The position numbers and the translations under genes are program-made. Under the pieces are notes generated by a model, which made no database searches, was not told the DNA's origin, and saw only the letters and a program-made list of their open reading frames with translations. Positions 50,937-59,454 of a DNA stretch of 64,000 nt are shown in pieces. Position 1 is the stretch's first letter. Each line of letters begins with the position of its first letter. Source of the stretch: Microlunatus sagamiharensis (GTDB lineage: Bacteria > Actinomycetota > Actinomycetes > Propionibacteriales > Propionibacteriaceae); contig NZ_LT629799.1 in NCBI RefSeq assembly GCF_900105785.1, positions 62,001-126,000 of the forward strand, written 5' to 3'.

Positions 50937-51823
50937 GCGCCGCGGTGGGGGCGACCCCCCGCGTCGCCGCCGGACGGCGCCGTCACCGGACCGGGCGGAT
51001 GCCGGTGGGCCGGGTCATCGGGATCGTCCTGGCCGTGCTCTGGTCGGTCGTGCCGATCTACTGGGCCGTCAAGACCAGCCTGCAGACCGAGGCGGACGCC
51101 CGCTCGACCGACACCCAGTACGTGCCTCTGCGCCCCACGCTGCAGAACTACGCGCGCCTGCTGACCGACGACAGCGACGTGCCGGCCCAGATCCGCCGCT
51201 CGACGCTGAACATCGTCGTCGAGTGCGGCCTGGCCACGATCGTCACGGTCGTGCTCGCGACGCTGGCCGCGTACGCCTTCGCGCGGTTCCGCTTCCGCGC
51301 CCGCACCGTCCTCTTCTACGCGGTGCTGGCGACGATGGCCTTCCCGCCGTACACGACGCTCATCCCGCTCTACCGGATCATGAGCCTCTTCGGGCTGGTC
51401 AACACCTACGCCGGCATCGTGCTGGTCTACGTCTCCGGCTTCCTGCCGCTGGCGACCTGGGTGCTGCACAACTACTTCGCCTCGATCCCGCAGGGCATCG
51501 AGGAGGCGGGGCTGATCGACGGCGCCGGACGGCTGCAGGTGCTGCGCCACCTGCTGCTCCCGCTCGCCGTGCCCGGGATCATCTCGACGGCGTTGATCAC
51601 GTTCCTCTTCGCCTGGGGCCAGTTCCTCTTCCCGCTGGTGCTGTCGAGCGACCTGTCGACGCAGCCGCTGACCGTGGTCATCGCCGCGCTGCAGGGCCGC
51701 CACGTCGTGCCCTCGACGCTGCTCAACGCGGCCGGCGTGCTGGCGATCATCGTCCCGGCGGCGCTCGCGCTGGTCTTCAACCGCTACATCGTCAACGGGC
51801 TGCTGGCCGGGAGCGCCAAGTGA
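50933..51823 (+). CDS. ABC sugar permease, MalG type
   Basis: A 296-residue permease with six helices and the EAA loop EEAGLIDGAGRLQVLRHLLLPLAVPG. Starts with GTG in a GTGA overlap with the previous permease, giving a tightly coupled pair. Confidence 0.93.
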   Translation: MSAAVGATPRVAAGRRRHRTGRMPVGRVIGIVLAVLWSVVPIYWAVKTSLQTEADARSTDTQYVPLRPTLQNYARLLTDDSDVPAQIRRSTLNIVVECGLATIVTVVLATLAAYAFARFRFRARTVLFYAVLATMAFPPYTTLIPLYRIMSLFGLVNTYAGIVLVYVSGFLPLATWVLHNYFASIPQGIEEAGLIDGAGRLQVLRHLLLPLAVPGIISTALITFLFAWGQFLFPLVLSSDLSTQPLTVVIAALQGRHVVPSTLLNAAGVLAIIVPAALALVFNRYIVNGLLAGSAK

Positions 51824-53274
51824 GCGCCGACGCCGGGAGCAGCCGGTCGATCGTCCTGATCGGGGCCGGGAGCACCGTCTTCACCCCAGGCCTGATGGCC
51901 GACCTCGTCAGCAACCGCACCTTCGACGGCTGGACGGTGCACCTGGTCGACCTCAACGCCGAGGCGGCCGAGGTGATGGCCCGCGTGGGGCGGCGCCTGG
52001 CCGAGGCCCGCGGCGCGGACGTCACGTTCGTCCCGCACACCGACCGGCGCGAGGCGCTGCCCGGCGCGCGCATCGTCACCACGACGATCGCGGTCGGCGC
52101 GGCGGAGGGCTGGGGGCTCGACCTGGAGGTCCCCGGCGCGTACGGGGTCGTCCAGACGGTGGGGGACAGCGTCGGCCCGGGCGGGGTGCTGCGCGCGCTG
52201 CGGCACGTGCCCGAGCTGGTCGCCATCGCCCGCGACGTGGCCGACCTCGCGCCGCGGGCGCAGCTGGTCAACTACTCCAACCCGCTCACGGCCAACGTGC
52301 GCGGGGTGACCGCGGAGACCGGCGTGCCGACGATCGGGCTCTGCCACGGGACGATGCACACCCTGGCCAAGCTCAACGCCGACCTCGGGCTGGCCGACCG
52401 CGCGGACGAGGTGCACGCGACCTTCGCGGGGCTCAACCACCTGTGCTGGCTGCTGGACTACCGCCTCGGCACCGAGGACCTCTACCCGCGCCTCGCCGCG
52501 CTGGTCCAGGAGCGCGCAGGCGGCCACGACACGCCGACCTCGGGCGAGGAGGGCGTCCACCTGCCCGTGTCGGCCGACCTCTACCGCACGTTCGGCCGCT
52601 ACCCGGCGCCGGGCGACCGGCACGTGGCCGAGTTCTTCGGCTGGTACCTGCGCTCCAGCGACGGCAGCGCCGTCGAGGAGGACCACCTGCCCTGGGGCCT
52701 GCAGCAGGGCCGCGACGACACGATCCGCTACATCGGGCAGAAGGCCGACCTCTGGGAGCGGCTGCACGACCAGGCCGACGGCCGCGTCCCCGTCGACGGG
52801 GCCCGACGCGACCAGGAGGCCGAGCGGCTCGTGTCGATCGCCGAGGCCCTGGTCACCGGCCGGGAGCACGTCGAGCTCGCCGTGAACGTGCCCAACCGCG
52901 GCGCGATCGCGAACCTGCCCGACGACGCCGTCGTCGAGGTCCCCGCCGTGGTGGGCGCCGCCGGCGTCGTGCCGCTGCGCGTCGGCCCGCTGCCGCCGGC
53001 GATCGCCGCGGTGCTGACCGCCCGGGCCCAGCAGCAGGAGCTCACCGTGCAGGCGGCGCTGCGCGGGGACCGGGAGCTCGCCCTGCAGGCGCTCGCCCTC
53101 GACCCCCTGGTGCCGGGCCCCGACGTCGCCCGCAGGATCCTGGACGACGCGGTCGGCGCCCACGGCCCGACGCTCGCCGCCTTCTCCAGCCCTGACGACG
53201 CCGCCAGGCCTGACACCGCCGCCGGGTCCCCGGCGCGACCCCACGCAAGCCCCGCACGGACGGAGAACGCATGA
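51820..53274 (+). CDS. Glycoside hydrolase family 4-like NAD-dependent glycosidase
   Basis: A 484-residue cytosolic enzyme of the GH4/lactate-dehydrogenase superfamily. The NAD-binding loop is LIGAGSTVFTPGLMADL, with VDLNAEAAEVM; the metal-binding block NYSNPLTANVRG and GLCHGTMH are conserved. GH4 enzymes use NAD+ and Mn2+ to cleave alpha- or beta-glycosides, often phosphorylated ones, by oxidation at C3. Within this operon it probably hydrolyses a disaccharide containing an amino sugar. The C-terminal about 30 residues are Pro/Ala/Ser-rich and unlikely to be structured. GTG at 51820 overlaps the permease stop codon. Confidence 0.88.
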   Translation: MSADAGSSRSIVLIGAGSTVFTPGLMADLVSNRTFDGWTVHLVDLNAEAAEVMARVGRRLAEARGADVTFVPHTDRREALPGARIVTTTIAVGAAEGWGLDLEVPGAYGVVQTVGDSVGPGGVLRALRHVPELVAIARDVADLAPRAQLVNYSNPLTANVRGVTAETGVPTIGLCHGTMHTLAKLNADLGLADRADEVHATFAGLNHLCWLLDYRLGTEDLYPRLAALVQERAGGHDTPTSGEEGVHLPVSADLYRTFGRYPAPGDRHVAEFFGWYLRSSDGSAVEEDHLPWGLQQGRDDTIRYIGQKADLWERLHDQADGRVPVDGARRDQEAERLVSIAEALVTGREHVELAVNVPNRGAIANLPDDAVVEVPAVVGAAGVVPLRVGPLPPAIAAVLTARAQQQELTVQAALRGDRELALQALALDPLVPGPDVARRILDDAVGAHGPTLAAFSSPDDAARPDTAAGSPARPHASPARTENA

Positions 53275-54449
53275 CCAGCTCGACGACCGAGGCCGACCAG
53301 GTGGCCCTGCCCGGGATCGACCCCGGCGGTTCGGCGACCTCGGCCGAGATCGCCCAGCAGCCCCGGGTCTGGCGCGAGCTCGGCGACCTGCTCGCCGGCG
53401 CGTCGGAGGAGATCGACGCCTTCCTGCGCCCGCTGCTCGCCCGGCCCGAGCTGCGGGTCGTGCTGACCGGCGCGGGGTCGTCGGCGTTCGCCGGCGAGCT
53501 GCTCGCGCCGTCGCTGTCGCTGGCCCTGGGGCGCCGGGTCGACCCGGTGGCGACCACGACGATCGTCAGCAGCCCGGCGGCGGTGTTCGTGGGGGACGCC
53601 CCGACGCTGCTGGTCTCCTTCGCCCGCTCCGGCGACAGCCCCGAGAGCGTCGCCGCGGTCCGCCTCGCCGACGCGCAGCTGGGCGAGGTCTGGCACCTCC
53701 TGGTCAGCTGCAACAGCGAGGGCGAGCTGGCGCGCACCTTCGCCGACGACGACCGCGCCCTGGTGCTGCCGCTGCCCGCGGCGACGCACGACGCCGGCTT
53801 CGCGATGACCTCGAGCTTCACCTCGATGGTCCTGGCCTGCTGGGCCGCGCTCACCGGGACCGCCGGCGCGCGCGACGCCCACGAGCGGCTGGCGAGCGCC
53901 GCGGAGGACCTGCTGTCCGCAGCGCCCGACGTCGCGGAGCTGGCCGATCGCCGGCCGCGGCGCGTGGTCTACCTCGGCAGCGGCTCGCTCACCGGGATGG
54001 CCCGCGAGTCGGCGCTCAAGCTGCTCGAGCTGACCGCCGGCGACGTCCTCGCCTACCACGAGAGCCCGCTCGGCTTCCGGCACGGGCCCAAGGCGCTGCT
54101 GAGCGACGACACGCTCGTCGTCGTGCTCCGCTCCGGCGACGCCTACACCGCGCAGTACGACGACGACATCGTCACCGAGCTCACCCGTGAGCTCGGCCGC
54201 GAGCAGGTCGTCGTGCTCGGCGCGCGCGAGCTGCCCTCCGCGCTGGCCGGCGCCGTCGGCTGGTCCTGGGTCGCGAAGGGCCTCGACGGGCTCGACGACG
54301 CGCAGGCAGCCGTCGTCCACGCGGTCTTCGCGCAGCTGCTCGCGCTGCGCAGCTCCGTCGTCCGCGGGCTGACGCCGGACAACCCGTTCCCCTCCGGCGA
54401 GGTCAACCGGGTCGTGCAGGGCGTGACCCTGCACCCCTTCCCCGCCTGA
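53271..54449 (+). CDS. SIS-domain sugar-phosphate isomerase/deaminase (AgaS-like)
   Basis: A 392-residue protein with two SIS domains (LTGAGSSAFAGELLAPSL near residue 65, and YLGSGSLTGMARESALKLLELTAGDVLAYHESPLGFRHGPKALL near 235-280). The second matches AgaS/GlmS isomerase-type enzymes that deaminate/isomerise galactosamine or glucosamine 6-phosphate. It would convert the phosphorylated amino sugar to a ketose phosphate. ATG overlaps the GH4 stop (ATGA). Confidence 0.9.
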   Translation: MTSSTTEADQVALPGIDPGGSATSAEIAQQPRVWRELGDLLAGASEEIDAFLRPLLARPELRVVLTGAGSSAFAGELLAPSLSLALGRRVDPVATTTIVSSPAAVFVGDAPTLLVSFARSGDSPESVAAVRLADAQLGEVWHLLVSCNSEGELARTFADDDRALVLPLPAATHDAGFAMTSSFTSMVLACWAALTGTAGARDAHERLASAAEDLLSAAPDVAELADRRPRRVVYLGSGSLTGMARESALKLLELTAGDVLAYHESPLGFRHGPKALLSDDTLVVVLRSGDAYTAQYDDDIVTELTRELGREQVVVLGARELPSALAGAVGWSWVAKGLDGLDDAQAAVVHAVFAQLLALRSSVVRGLTPDNPFPSGEVNRVVQGVTLHPFPA

Positions 54450-54450
54450 G

Positions 54451-55461
54451 GTGGCGACGAACGGGGCGAACGGGGCGACCGGGGCGACCGGGACCTTTCT
54501 CGGCGTCGACTCGGGCGGCACCAAGACCGCGCTCTGCGTGGTGTCGGCCGACGGCCGCGTGCTCGCGCAGCGCGAGGCGCCCAGCGCGTACTACCTCGGG
54601 GCCGGCCAGGCGAGCGGCCCCGAGCTGGTCCGGCGGGTGCTCGCCGAGGCCGTGCCCGGCGTGTGCGCGGACGCCGGTGTCGAGCCGTCGGCCCTGGGCG
54701 GCGCCTTCTTCGGCCTGCCCGCGTACGGGGAGGCGAGCGCGGACACCCCGGCGCTCGACGCGATCCCGCGCACGGTGCTCGGACACGACCGCTACGGCTG
54801 CGACAACGACATGGTGTGCGGCTGGGCGGGTTCGCTGGGGCTCGAGGCCGGCGTCAACGTGGTCAGCGGCACCGGCTCGATCGCGTACGGCGAGCACGAG
54901 GGCCGCCACGCCCGCGTCGGCGGCTGGGGCGAGCTCATGGGCGACGAGGGCTCGGCCTACTGGATCGGCCTGCGCGGGCTGCAGGCCTGGACGCGGATGA
55001 CCGATGGCCGCGCCCCGGTCGGGCCGCTGCACGCGCTCCTCGGCGCCCGCCTCGACCTCGCCGAGCCGCTCGACCTCGTGAGCCTGGTGCACGACACCTG
55101 GGGCGGCGACCGCAGCACGATCGCGGGCCTCGCGCCCGTGGTCGTCGAGGCGGCCGAGGCCGGTGACGCGGTCGCCGGGGCGGTCGTCGAGGAGGGCGCG
55201 GCCGAGCTGGTCGCGCTGGTGCGGGCGACCACCGCGCGGCTGGGGTTCGGCGTCGACGAGGCGGTCCCGGTGTCGTGCTCGGGCGGGGTGTTCCGCTCGG
55301 CGACCGTGCGGGCGCGGTTCGCTGAGGGGCTCGCGGCCGCCGGCCGCTTCGACCTGCGGCCGGCCCGCTTCAGCCCCGTCGTCGGCGCCGCCCTCTACGC
55401 CGCGCGCGAGGCCGGCACCCCGCTCGGCCCCGACGCGCTCGCGCGCCTCGAGGCGGCCTAG
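54451..55461 (+). CDS. N-acetylglucosamine kinase-like BadF/BadG family protein
   Basis: A 336-residue cytosolic kinase of the BadF/BcrA/BcrD ATPase superfamily. FLGVDSGGTKTALCVV is the phosphate-1 motif, GCDNDMVCGWAG and VVSGTGSIAYG the phosphate-2 and sugar region. It probably phosphorylates the imported amino sugar. It begins with GTG one base after the SIS stop codon. Its N-terminus carries a small tandem run (GANGATGATG). Confidence 0.9.
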   Translation: MATNGANGATGATGTFLGVDSGGTKTALCVVSADGRVLAQREAPSAYYLGAGQASGPELVRRVLAEAVPGVCADAGVEPSALGGAFFGLPAYGEASADTPALDAIPRTVLGHDRYGCDNDMVCGWAGSLGLEAGVNVVSGTGSIAYGEHEGRHARVGGWGELMGDEGSAYWIGLRGLQAWTRMTDGRAPVGPLHALLGARLDLAEPLDLVSLVHDTWGGDRSTIAGLAPVVVEAAEAGDAVAGAVVEEGAAELVALVRATTARLGFGVDEAVPVSCSGGVFRSATVRARFAEGLAAAGRFDLRPARFSPVVGAALYAAREAGTPLGPDALARLEAA

Positions 55462-55465
55462 CCGT

Positions 55466-56803
55466 TCAGGAGCGGGGGAGCGCGGCGACGACGCGGCCGG
55501 GCTCGCTGGCGAAGCCCCCGCCCTGCACCTCGGCCGGCAGCGGCGTCGGCCACGCGGAGGTCGTCCAGCCCGACGGCGGTGTGCTCGGGTCGTAGGTCCA
55601 GGTGGCGGCGGGCCCGTCGACGGTGGGCAGCACGGCCGCGTCCGCGACGCGCTCCACGGGGACGTCGGTGAACGGCTCCAGGTCGGGGAGGGCGACGTCC
55701 ACCCGCTCCGTCCCCGCGGGCAGCGGGCCGACCTGCGTGGTCAGCCGCGCCGACCCGCCGGCCTCGCGCAGCCCGCGCGACCACAGGCCGAGCCCCGAGC
55801 ACAGGCACTCGTACGCCGTCCGGCCCGCGACGCGCGTGGTGGTCCACAGCACCCCGGTGCTCGTCGGCGGACGTCCGCGGACCTCCAGACGGGGCCCGCT
55901 CGCCGGGATCGCCGTGGTCACCCGGACGCCGCCCGGCGTGGGGCGGGACAGCGGGGCGACCGCACGGGTGCGGGTGTCCTGGTCGTCGACGGAGGTGAGG
56001 GTCCACTCGACCGACGTCAGCCCGCCCGAGGCGACCACCCGGTCGACGACCACGCTCTGCAGGTCCCCGGTGGTGCCGGTCAGGGCGTGGAGACGGGCCC
56101 CGGTGGCGGCGGTGCGCTCGGGAGCGGGCCGGGTCAGGTCGGTCGGGGTCCGCGCGACCGGGGCCTGCCCCACGGGCGTGACGGGGACGCCGGGCACGAC
56201 GGCAAGGTTCGGCAGGGCGACGTCGACCCGCGTCGTCGCCGCGGGCAGCACGGGGAAGGCCAACTGCAGCAGCCGGGTCTCGCCGAAGCGGAGCCGCGGC
56301 AGGACGGCGATCAGCGGCGTGCACAGGCAGCGGCTCGGCCGGTCCGGCGAGACGCCCGCGAGCGGCCGGTAGACCCGCTCGGCCCCCGGGTCGAGCAGCG
56401 CCAGGTCCTGCTGGCCGGGCAGGCTGCGGTCGAGCGCGAGGTCCGTGCCGCTCGGCAGCGGCTCGCCGGCCCGGGCCCCCGGCCCGACGAGCGGCGTGAC
56501 CGACCAGTCGAGCACCGTCGCCGTGCCGGTGCGGCGCACGGCGTGCACGGCGAAGCGGACGGTCACGTCGAGGCCGTCCGCGGTCGTCCACACGGCCTCG
56601 CCGACCACGGGCAGCCGCGGGTCGGTGGCCTCGGGGGCGGCCACCGGCGTCGGGTCCACGGTCGGGCCGGTCGAGGGCGACGTCGGGGTGGGGACGGGGG
56701 TGGAGAACAGGCCCGGCTCCTCGGCGCCCCAGCTGCAGGCCGGGAGCGCCACGACCAGCGCCAGGCCGAGCGCGACGGCCGCCCTCCGCGCCCCGGTCGC
56801 CAC
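55466..56803 (-). CDS. Large lipoprotein with duplicated domain
   Basis: A 445-residue exported lipoprotein (lipobox VALPAC, Cys23) with a Pro/Thr-rich linker. The rest consists of two similar halves of about 180 residues: each begins near [10 protein letters not shown] / [11 protein letters not shown], contains a CLC motif (SRCLCTPL and YECLCSGL), and ends [19 protein letters not shown] / [19 protein letters not shown]. The paired CxC motifs could be disulfides or metal ligands. I recognise no named family. Only four bases separate it from the convergent kinase gene. Confidence 0.78.
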   Translation of the reverse strand: MATGARRAAVALGLALVVALPACSWGAEEPGLFSTPVPTPTSPSTGPTVDPTPVAAPEATDPRLPVVGEAVWTTADGLDVTVRFAVHAVRRTGTATVLDWSVTPLVGPGARAGEPLPSGTDLALDRSLPGQQDLALLDPGAERVYRPLAGVSPDRPSRCLCTPLIAVLPRLRFGETRLLQLAFPVLPAATTRVDVALPNLAVVPGVPVTPVGQAPVARTPTDLTRPAPERTAATGARLHALTGTTGDLQSVVVDRVVASGGLTSVEWTLTSVDDQDTRTRAVAPLSRPTPGGVRVTTAIPASGPRLEVRGRPPTSTGVLWTTTRVAGRTAYECLCSGLGLWSRGLREAGGSARLTTQVGPLPAGTERVDVALPDLEPFTDVPVERVADAAVLPTVDGPAATWTYDPSTPPSGWTTSAWPTPLPAEVQGGGFASEPGRVVAALPRS

Positions 56804-56864
56804 GACGAGAGCGTAGGCGGGGTGTCGGGCCCGGCGGGTGGCGAGGCGGCGCCGTCCCGTGTCC

Positions 56865-56870
56865 TAGGGT
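56865..56870 (+). promoter_or_regulatory. Probable -10 box before dipeptidase operon
   Basis: GTCCTAGGGT has the same CCTAG-GT form as other -10 boxes in the window; the transcript would start about 40 bases before the GTG at 56917. Confidence 0.35.
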
Positions 56871-56916
56871 CGTCGCAGCCGGCGGGTCCGACCCGGCCGG
56901 AGAGCCGGGAGGTCTG

Positions 56917-58062
56917 GTGCCGCAACCGCTGGTGGTCGACGGCCACAACGACCTGCCCTGGGCGCTGCGGGAGACCGGCTACGACTTCGACGCGGTCGAC
57001 GTGGCCAAGTCCCAGCCGCAGCTGCACACCGACCTGCCGCGCCTGCGCGCCGGCGGGGTCGGCGCGCAGTTCTGGTCGGTCTTCGTGCCCTGCAGCCTGC
57101 GCGGCGGCGACGCCGTCACCGCGACGCTGGAGCAGGTCGACGCCGTCCGGACGATGGTCGCGCGCTACCCCGACGACCTGGTGCTCGTCACCGATGCCGA
57201 CGGGCTCGAGGCCGCGCTGGCGTCCGGACGCATCGGCAGCCTGATGGGGGCCGAGGGCGGCCACAGCATCGACGGCTCGCTCGGGGCGCTGCGGGCGCTG
57301 CACGCGCTCGGTGTGCGCTACCTGACGCTGACCCACAACGAGAACACGGACTGGGCCGACTCAGCCACCGACGTGCCCCGCCACGGCGGGCTGACGCGCT
57401 TCGGGCGCGAGGTCGTCGCCGAGCTCAACCGGCTGGGCATGCTCGTCGACCTCTCCCACGTCGCCGCCACGACGATGCACGACGCACTCGACGTCACCGC
57501 CGCGCCGGTGGTCTTCAGCCACTCGAGCGCCCGGGCCGTCGCCGACCACCCGCGCAACGTGCCCGACGACGTCCTCGCCCGCCTGGCCGACAACGGCGGG
57601 GTCTGCATGGTCACCTTCGTGCCGCGCTTCGTCAGCCCGGCCGCCGCGGCGTGGTCGGCCGAGGTCCACGACGCCGCGCTCGCCGCGGGCGTCGACGCCC
57701 GGGACCTGGGCGCGCTCGACGCGTTCTCGGAGGCGTACGAGCCCGCCTGCCCGCCCGCCACGCTCGCCGACGTCGTCGCGCACGTCGAACACGTGCGCGA
57801 GGTCGCCGGCGTCGAGCACGTCGGGCTGGGCGGCGACTACGACGGCACGCCGACGACGCCGCAGGGGCTGGAGGACGTCTCGCGCTACCCGGCGCTGCTC
57901 GACGCCCTGCGGCAGCGCGGCTGGACCGAGCCCGAGCTCGTCGCCCTGGCCCACGGCAACGTCGTCCGCGTGCTGCGCGAGGCGGGTTCGGTGGCCGCCG
58001 GGCTGCAGGCGGTGCGCGGCCCGTCGACCGCCACTGTCGAGGCCCTGGACGGACCCGGGTGA
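56917..58062 (+). CDS. Membrane dipeptidase family protein (peptidase M19)
   Basis: A 381-residue zinc dipeptidase of the renal-dipeptidase family. All metal ligands are visible: [10 protein letters not shown] (HxD), GAEGGHSID (Glu), LVDLSHVA (His) and [10 protein letters not shown] (His), plus LGGDYDG (Asp). These enzymes hydrolyse dipeptides (including some D-residue peptides). No signal peptide is seen, so it is cytosolic. It starts with GTG and is followed by CutC- and DUF4031-like genes with 4-base overlaps. Confidence 0.95.
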   Translation: MPQPLVVDGHNDLPWALRETGYDFDAVDVAKSQPQLHTDLPRLRAGGVGAQFWSVFVPCSLRGGDAVTATLEQVDAVRTMVARYPDDLVLVTDADGLEAALASGRIGSLMGAEGGHSIDGSLGALRALHALGVRYLTLTHNENTDWADSATDVPRHGGLTRFGREVVAELNRLGMLVDLSHVAATTMHDALDVTAAPVVFSHSSARAVADHPRNVPDDVLARLADNGGVCMVTFVPRFVSPAAAAWSAEVHDAALAAGVDARDLGALDAFSEAYEPACPPATLADVVAHVEHVREVAGVEHVGLGGDYDGTPTTPQGLEDVSRYPALLDALRQRGWTEPELVALAHGNVVRVLREAGSVAAGLQAVRGPSTATVEALDGPG

Positions 58063-58778
58063 GCGCGCTGCTCGAGGTCGTCGTCACCCACGCGGCCGAC
58101 GCGCAGCGCGCCGAGGCGGGCGGGGCCGACCGGGTCAGCCTCATCGGTGAACCCCTGCCGGGCACCGAGCGCGAGGCCGGGGCGCTGTCACCCGCGCCCG
58201 ACCTCGTCGAGCAGGTCCGCGCGGCGACGAGCCTGCCCGTCCGCCCGCTGCTGCGGCTGCGCGACGGCTACGGCACCGACGGCGGCGAGGTCGTCCGCCT
58301 GCGCGGGCTGCTGTCGGCATACGCGTCGGCCGGCGCGGACGGCGTCGTGCTCGGCTTCCTCAACGGCCTGACCGAGATCGACCTCGAGGTGCTCGCCGAG
58401 CTGATCGGCGACGGCGACCTCCGCTGGACCCACTCCCGCGCCGTCGACGCCTGCATCTCCACCGACCGCGCCTGGCGCGAGCTGCCGCACCTGCCCGGGC
58501 TCGACGCCGTCGCCACCGCCGGCTCCGCGCGCGGGGTCGCCGAGGGCCTCGACGAGCTCGTCGCCCGCGCCGAGGACGACCCGGCGACGCGCCGGCTGAT
58601 CATGGCCGCGGGCGGGCTCGCGCCGGAGCACGTGCCGTGGCTCGTGCGGGCCGGGGTGTCGATGTTCCAGGTGTCGGGCCAGGTCCGCCCGCTCGGCTCC
58701 TGGAAGGCCTACGTCGACGCCGACCTCGTCGGCACCTGGCGCGCGCTGCTGGACAGCGAGGCGGGGACCCGCTCGTGA
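58059..58778 (+). CDS. CutC-like TIM-barrel protein
   Basis: A 239-residue protein resembling CutC ([24 protein letters not shown] as first strand and helix, [18 protein letters not shown] later). CutC proteins have a TIM-barrel fold and were named for copper tolerance, though a role in copper is doubtful in most bacteria. Its function here is unknown. It has GTG start overlapping the dipeptidase stop (GTGA). Confidence 0.85.
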   Translation: MSALLEVVVTHAADAQRAEAGGADRVSLIGEPLPGTEREAGALSPAPDLVEQVRAATSLPVRPLLRLRDGYGTDGGEVVRLRGLLSAYASAGADGVVLGFLNGLTEIDLEVLAELIGDGDLRWTHSRAVDACISTDRAWRELPHLPGLDAVATAGSARGVAEGLDELVARAEDDPATRRLIMAAGGLAPEHVPWLVRAGVSMFQVSGQVRPLGSWKAYVDADLVGTWRALLDSEAGTRS

Positions 58779-59044
58779 TCATGGTCGACGACCCGACCTG
58801 GCCCGCGCACGGCCGGCTCTGGTCGCACCTGGCCAGCGACACCTCGTACGAGGAGCTGCACGCCTTCGCCGAGCGCCTCGGGCTGCCGCCCCGGGCGTTC
58901 GACGGCGACCACTACGACCTGGTGCAGGACCGCTACGCCGACGCCGTCGCCGCCGGTGCGGTCCCCTCGAGCTCGCGCGCCATCGTCGCCGCCCTCCACG
59001 CCGCGGGCCTGCGGCGCCGCAAGCGCTCCCGCCTCGCCCCCTGA
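58775..59044 (+). CDS. DUF4031 family protein
   Basis: An 89-residue protein with the DUF4031 pattern: VDDPTWPAHGRLWSHLASDTSYEELHAFAERLGLP, then DHYDLVQDRYADAVAAGAV. Its tail is Arg/Lys-rich. The function is unknown. It overlaps the CutC-like gene by 4 bases and ends the operon. Confidence 0.9.
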   Translation: MIMVDDPTWPAHGRLWSHLASDTSYEELHAFAERLGLPPRAFDGDHYDLVQDRYADAVAAGAVPSSSRAIVAALHAAGLRRRKRSRLAP

Positions 59045-59165
59045 CTCGCCCCTCCCGAGCGCCGACGAGTCGTCGTCAGGCCCGGAGCGGGCGCGAGGAG
59101 GAGGAGTTGCGCCTGGTGCGAACGTGTCACCCTCCGTTCGCCGTCGGGGGGCAGGATGGTCCGCG

Positions 59166-59441
59166 ATGAACCTGCACCCTTCCGTCTGCGCCCACCTCGA
59201 GGCGCAGCCGCTGACGCCCCGCCCGGCCGGCTTCGAGCCGTACTGCGCCGACTGCGCCTTCACCGGAGACCAGTGGACGCACCTGCGCCGCTGCCTGACC
59301 TGCGACCACGTCGCCTGCTGCGACGACTCGGTCAACCAGCACGCCAGCCGCCACCACGAGCAGACCGGGCACCCGGTGATGACCTCGGAGGAACCAGGCG
59401 AGAGCTGGCGCTGGTGCTTCGTCGACCAGCAGACGGCGTGA
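59166..59441 (+). CDS. UBP-type zinc finger protein
   Basis: A 91-residue protein made almost entirely of a UBP (ZnF-UBP) zinc finger. Conserved ligands are CAHL, CADCAF, RRCLTCDHVACCDDS and ASRHHEQTGHPV (about nine Cys/His). In eukaryotes this domain binds ubiquitin tails; bacterial versions have no known ligand. It lies 13 bases before the receiver-thioredoxin-reductase fusion gene, so probably one operon. Confidence 0.92.
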   Translation: MNLHPSVCAHLEAQPLTPRPAGFEPYCADCAFTGDQWTHLRRCLTCDHVACCDDSVNQHASRHHEQTGHPVMTSEEPGESWRWCFVDQQTA

Positions 59442-59454
59442 GGGACGAGCACCG

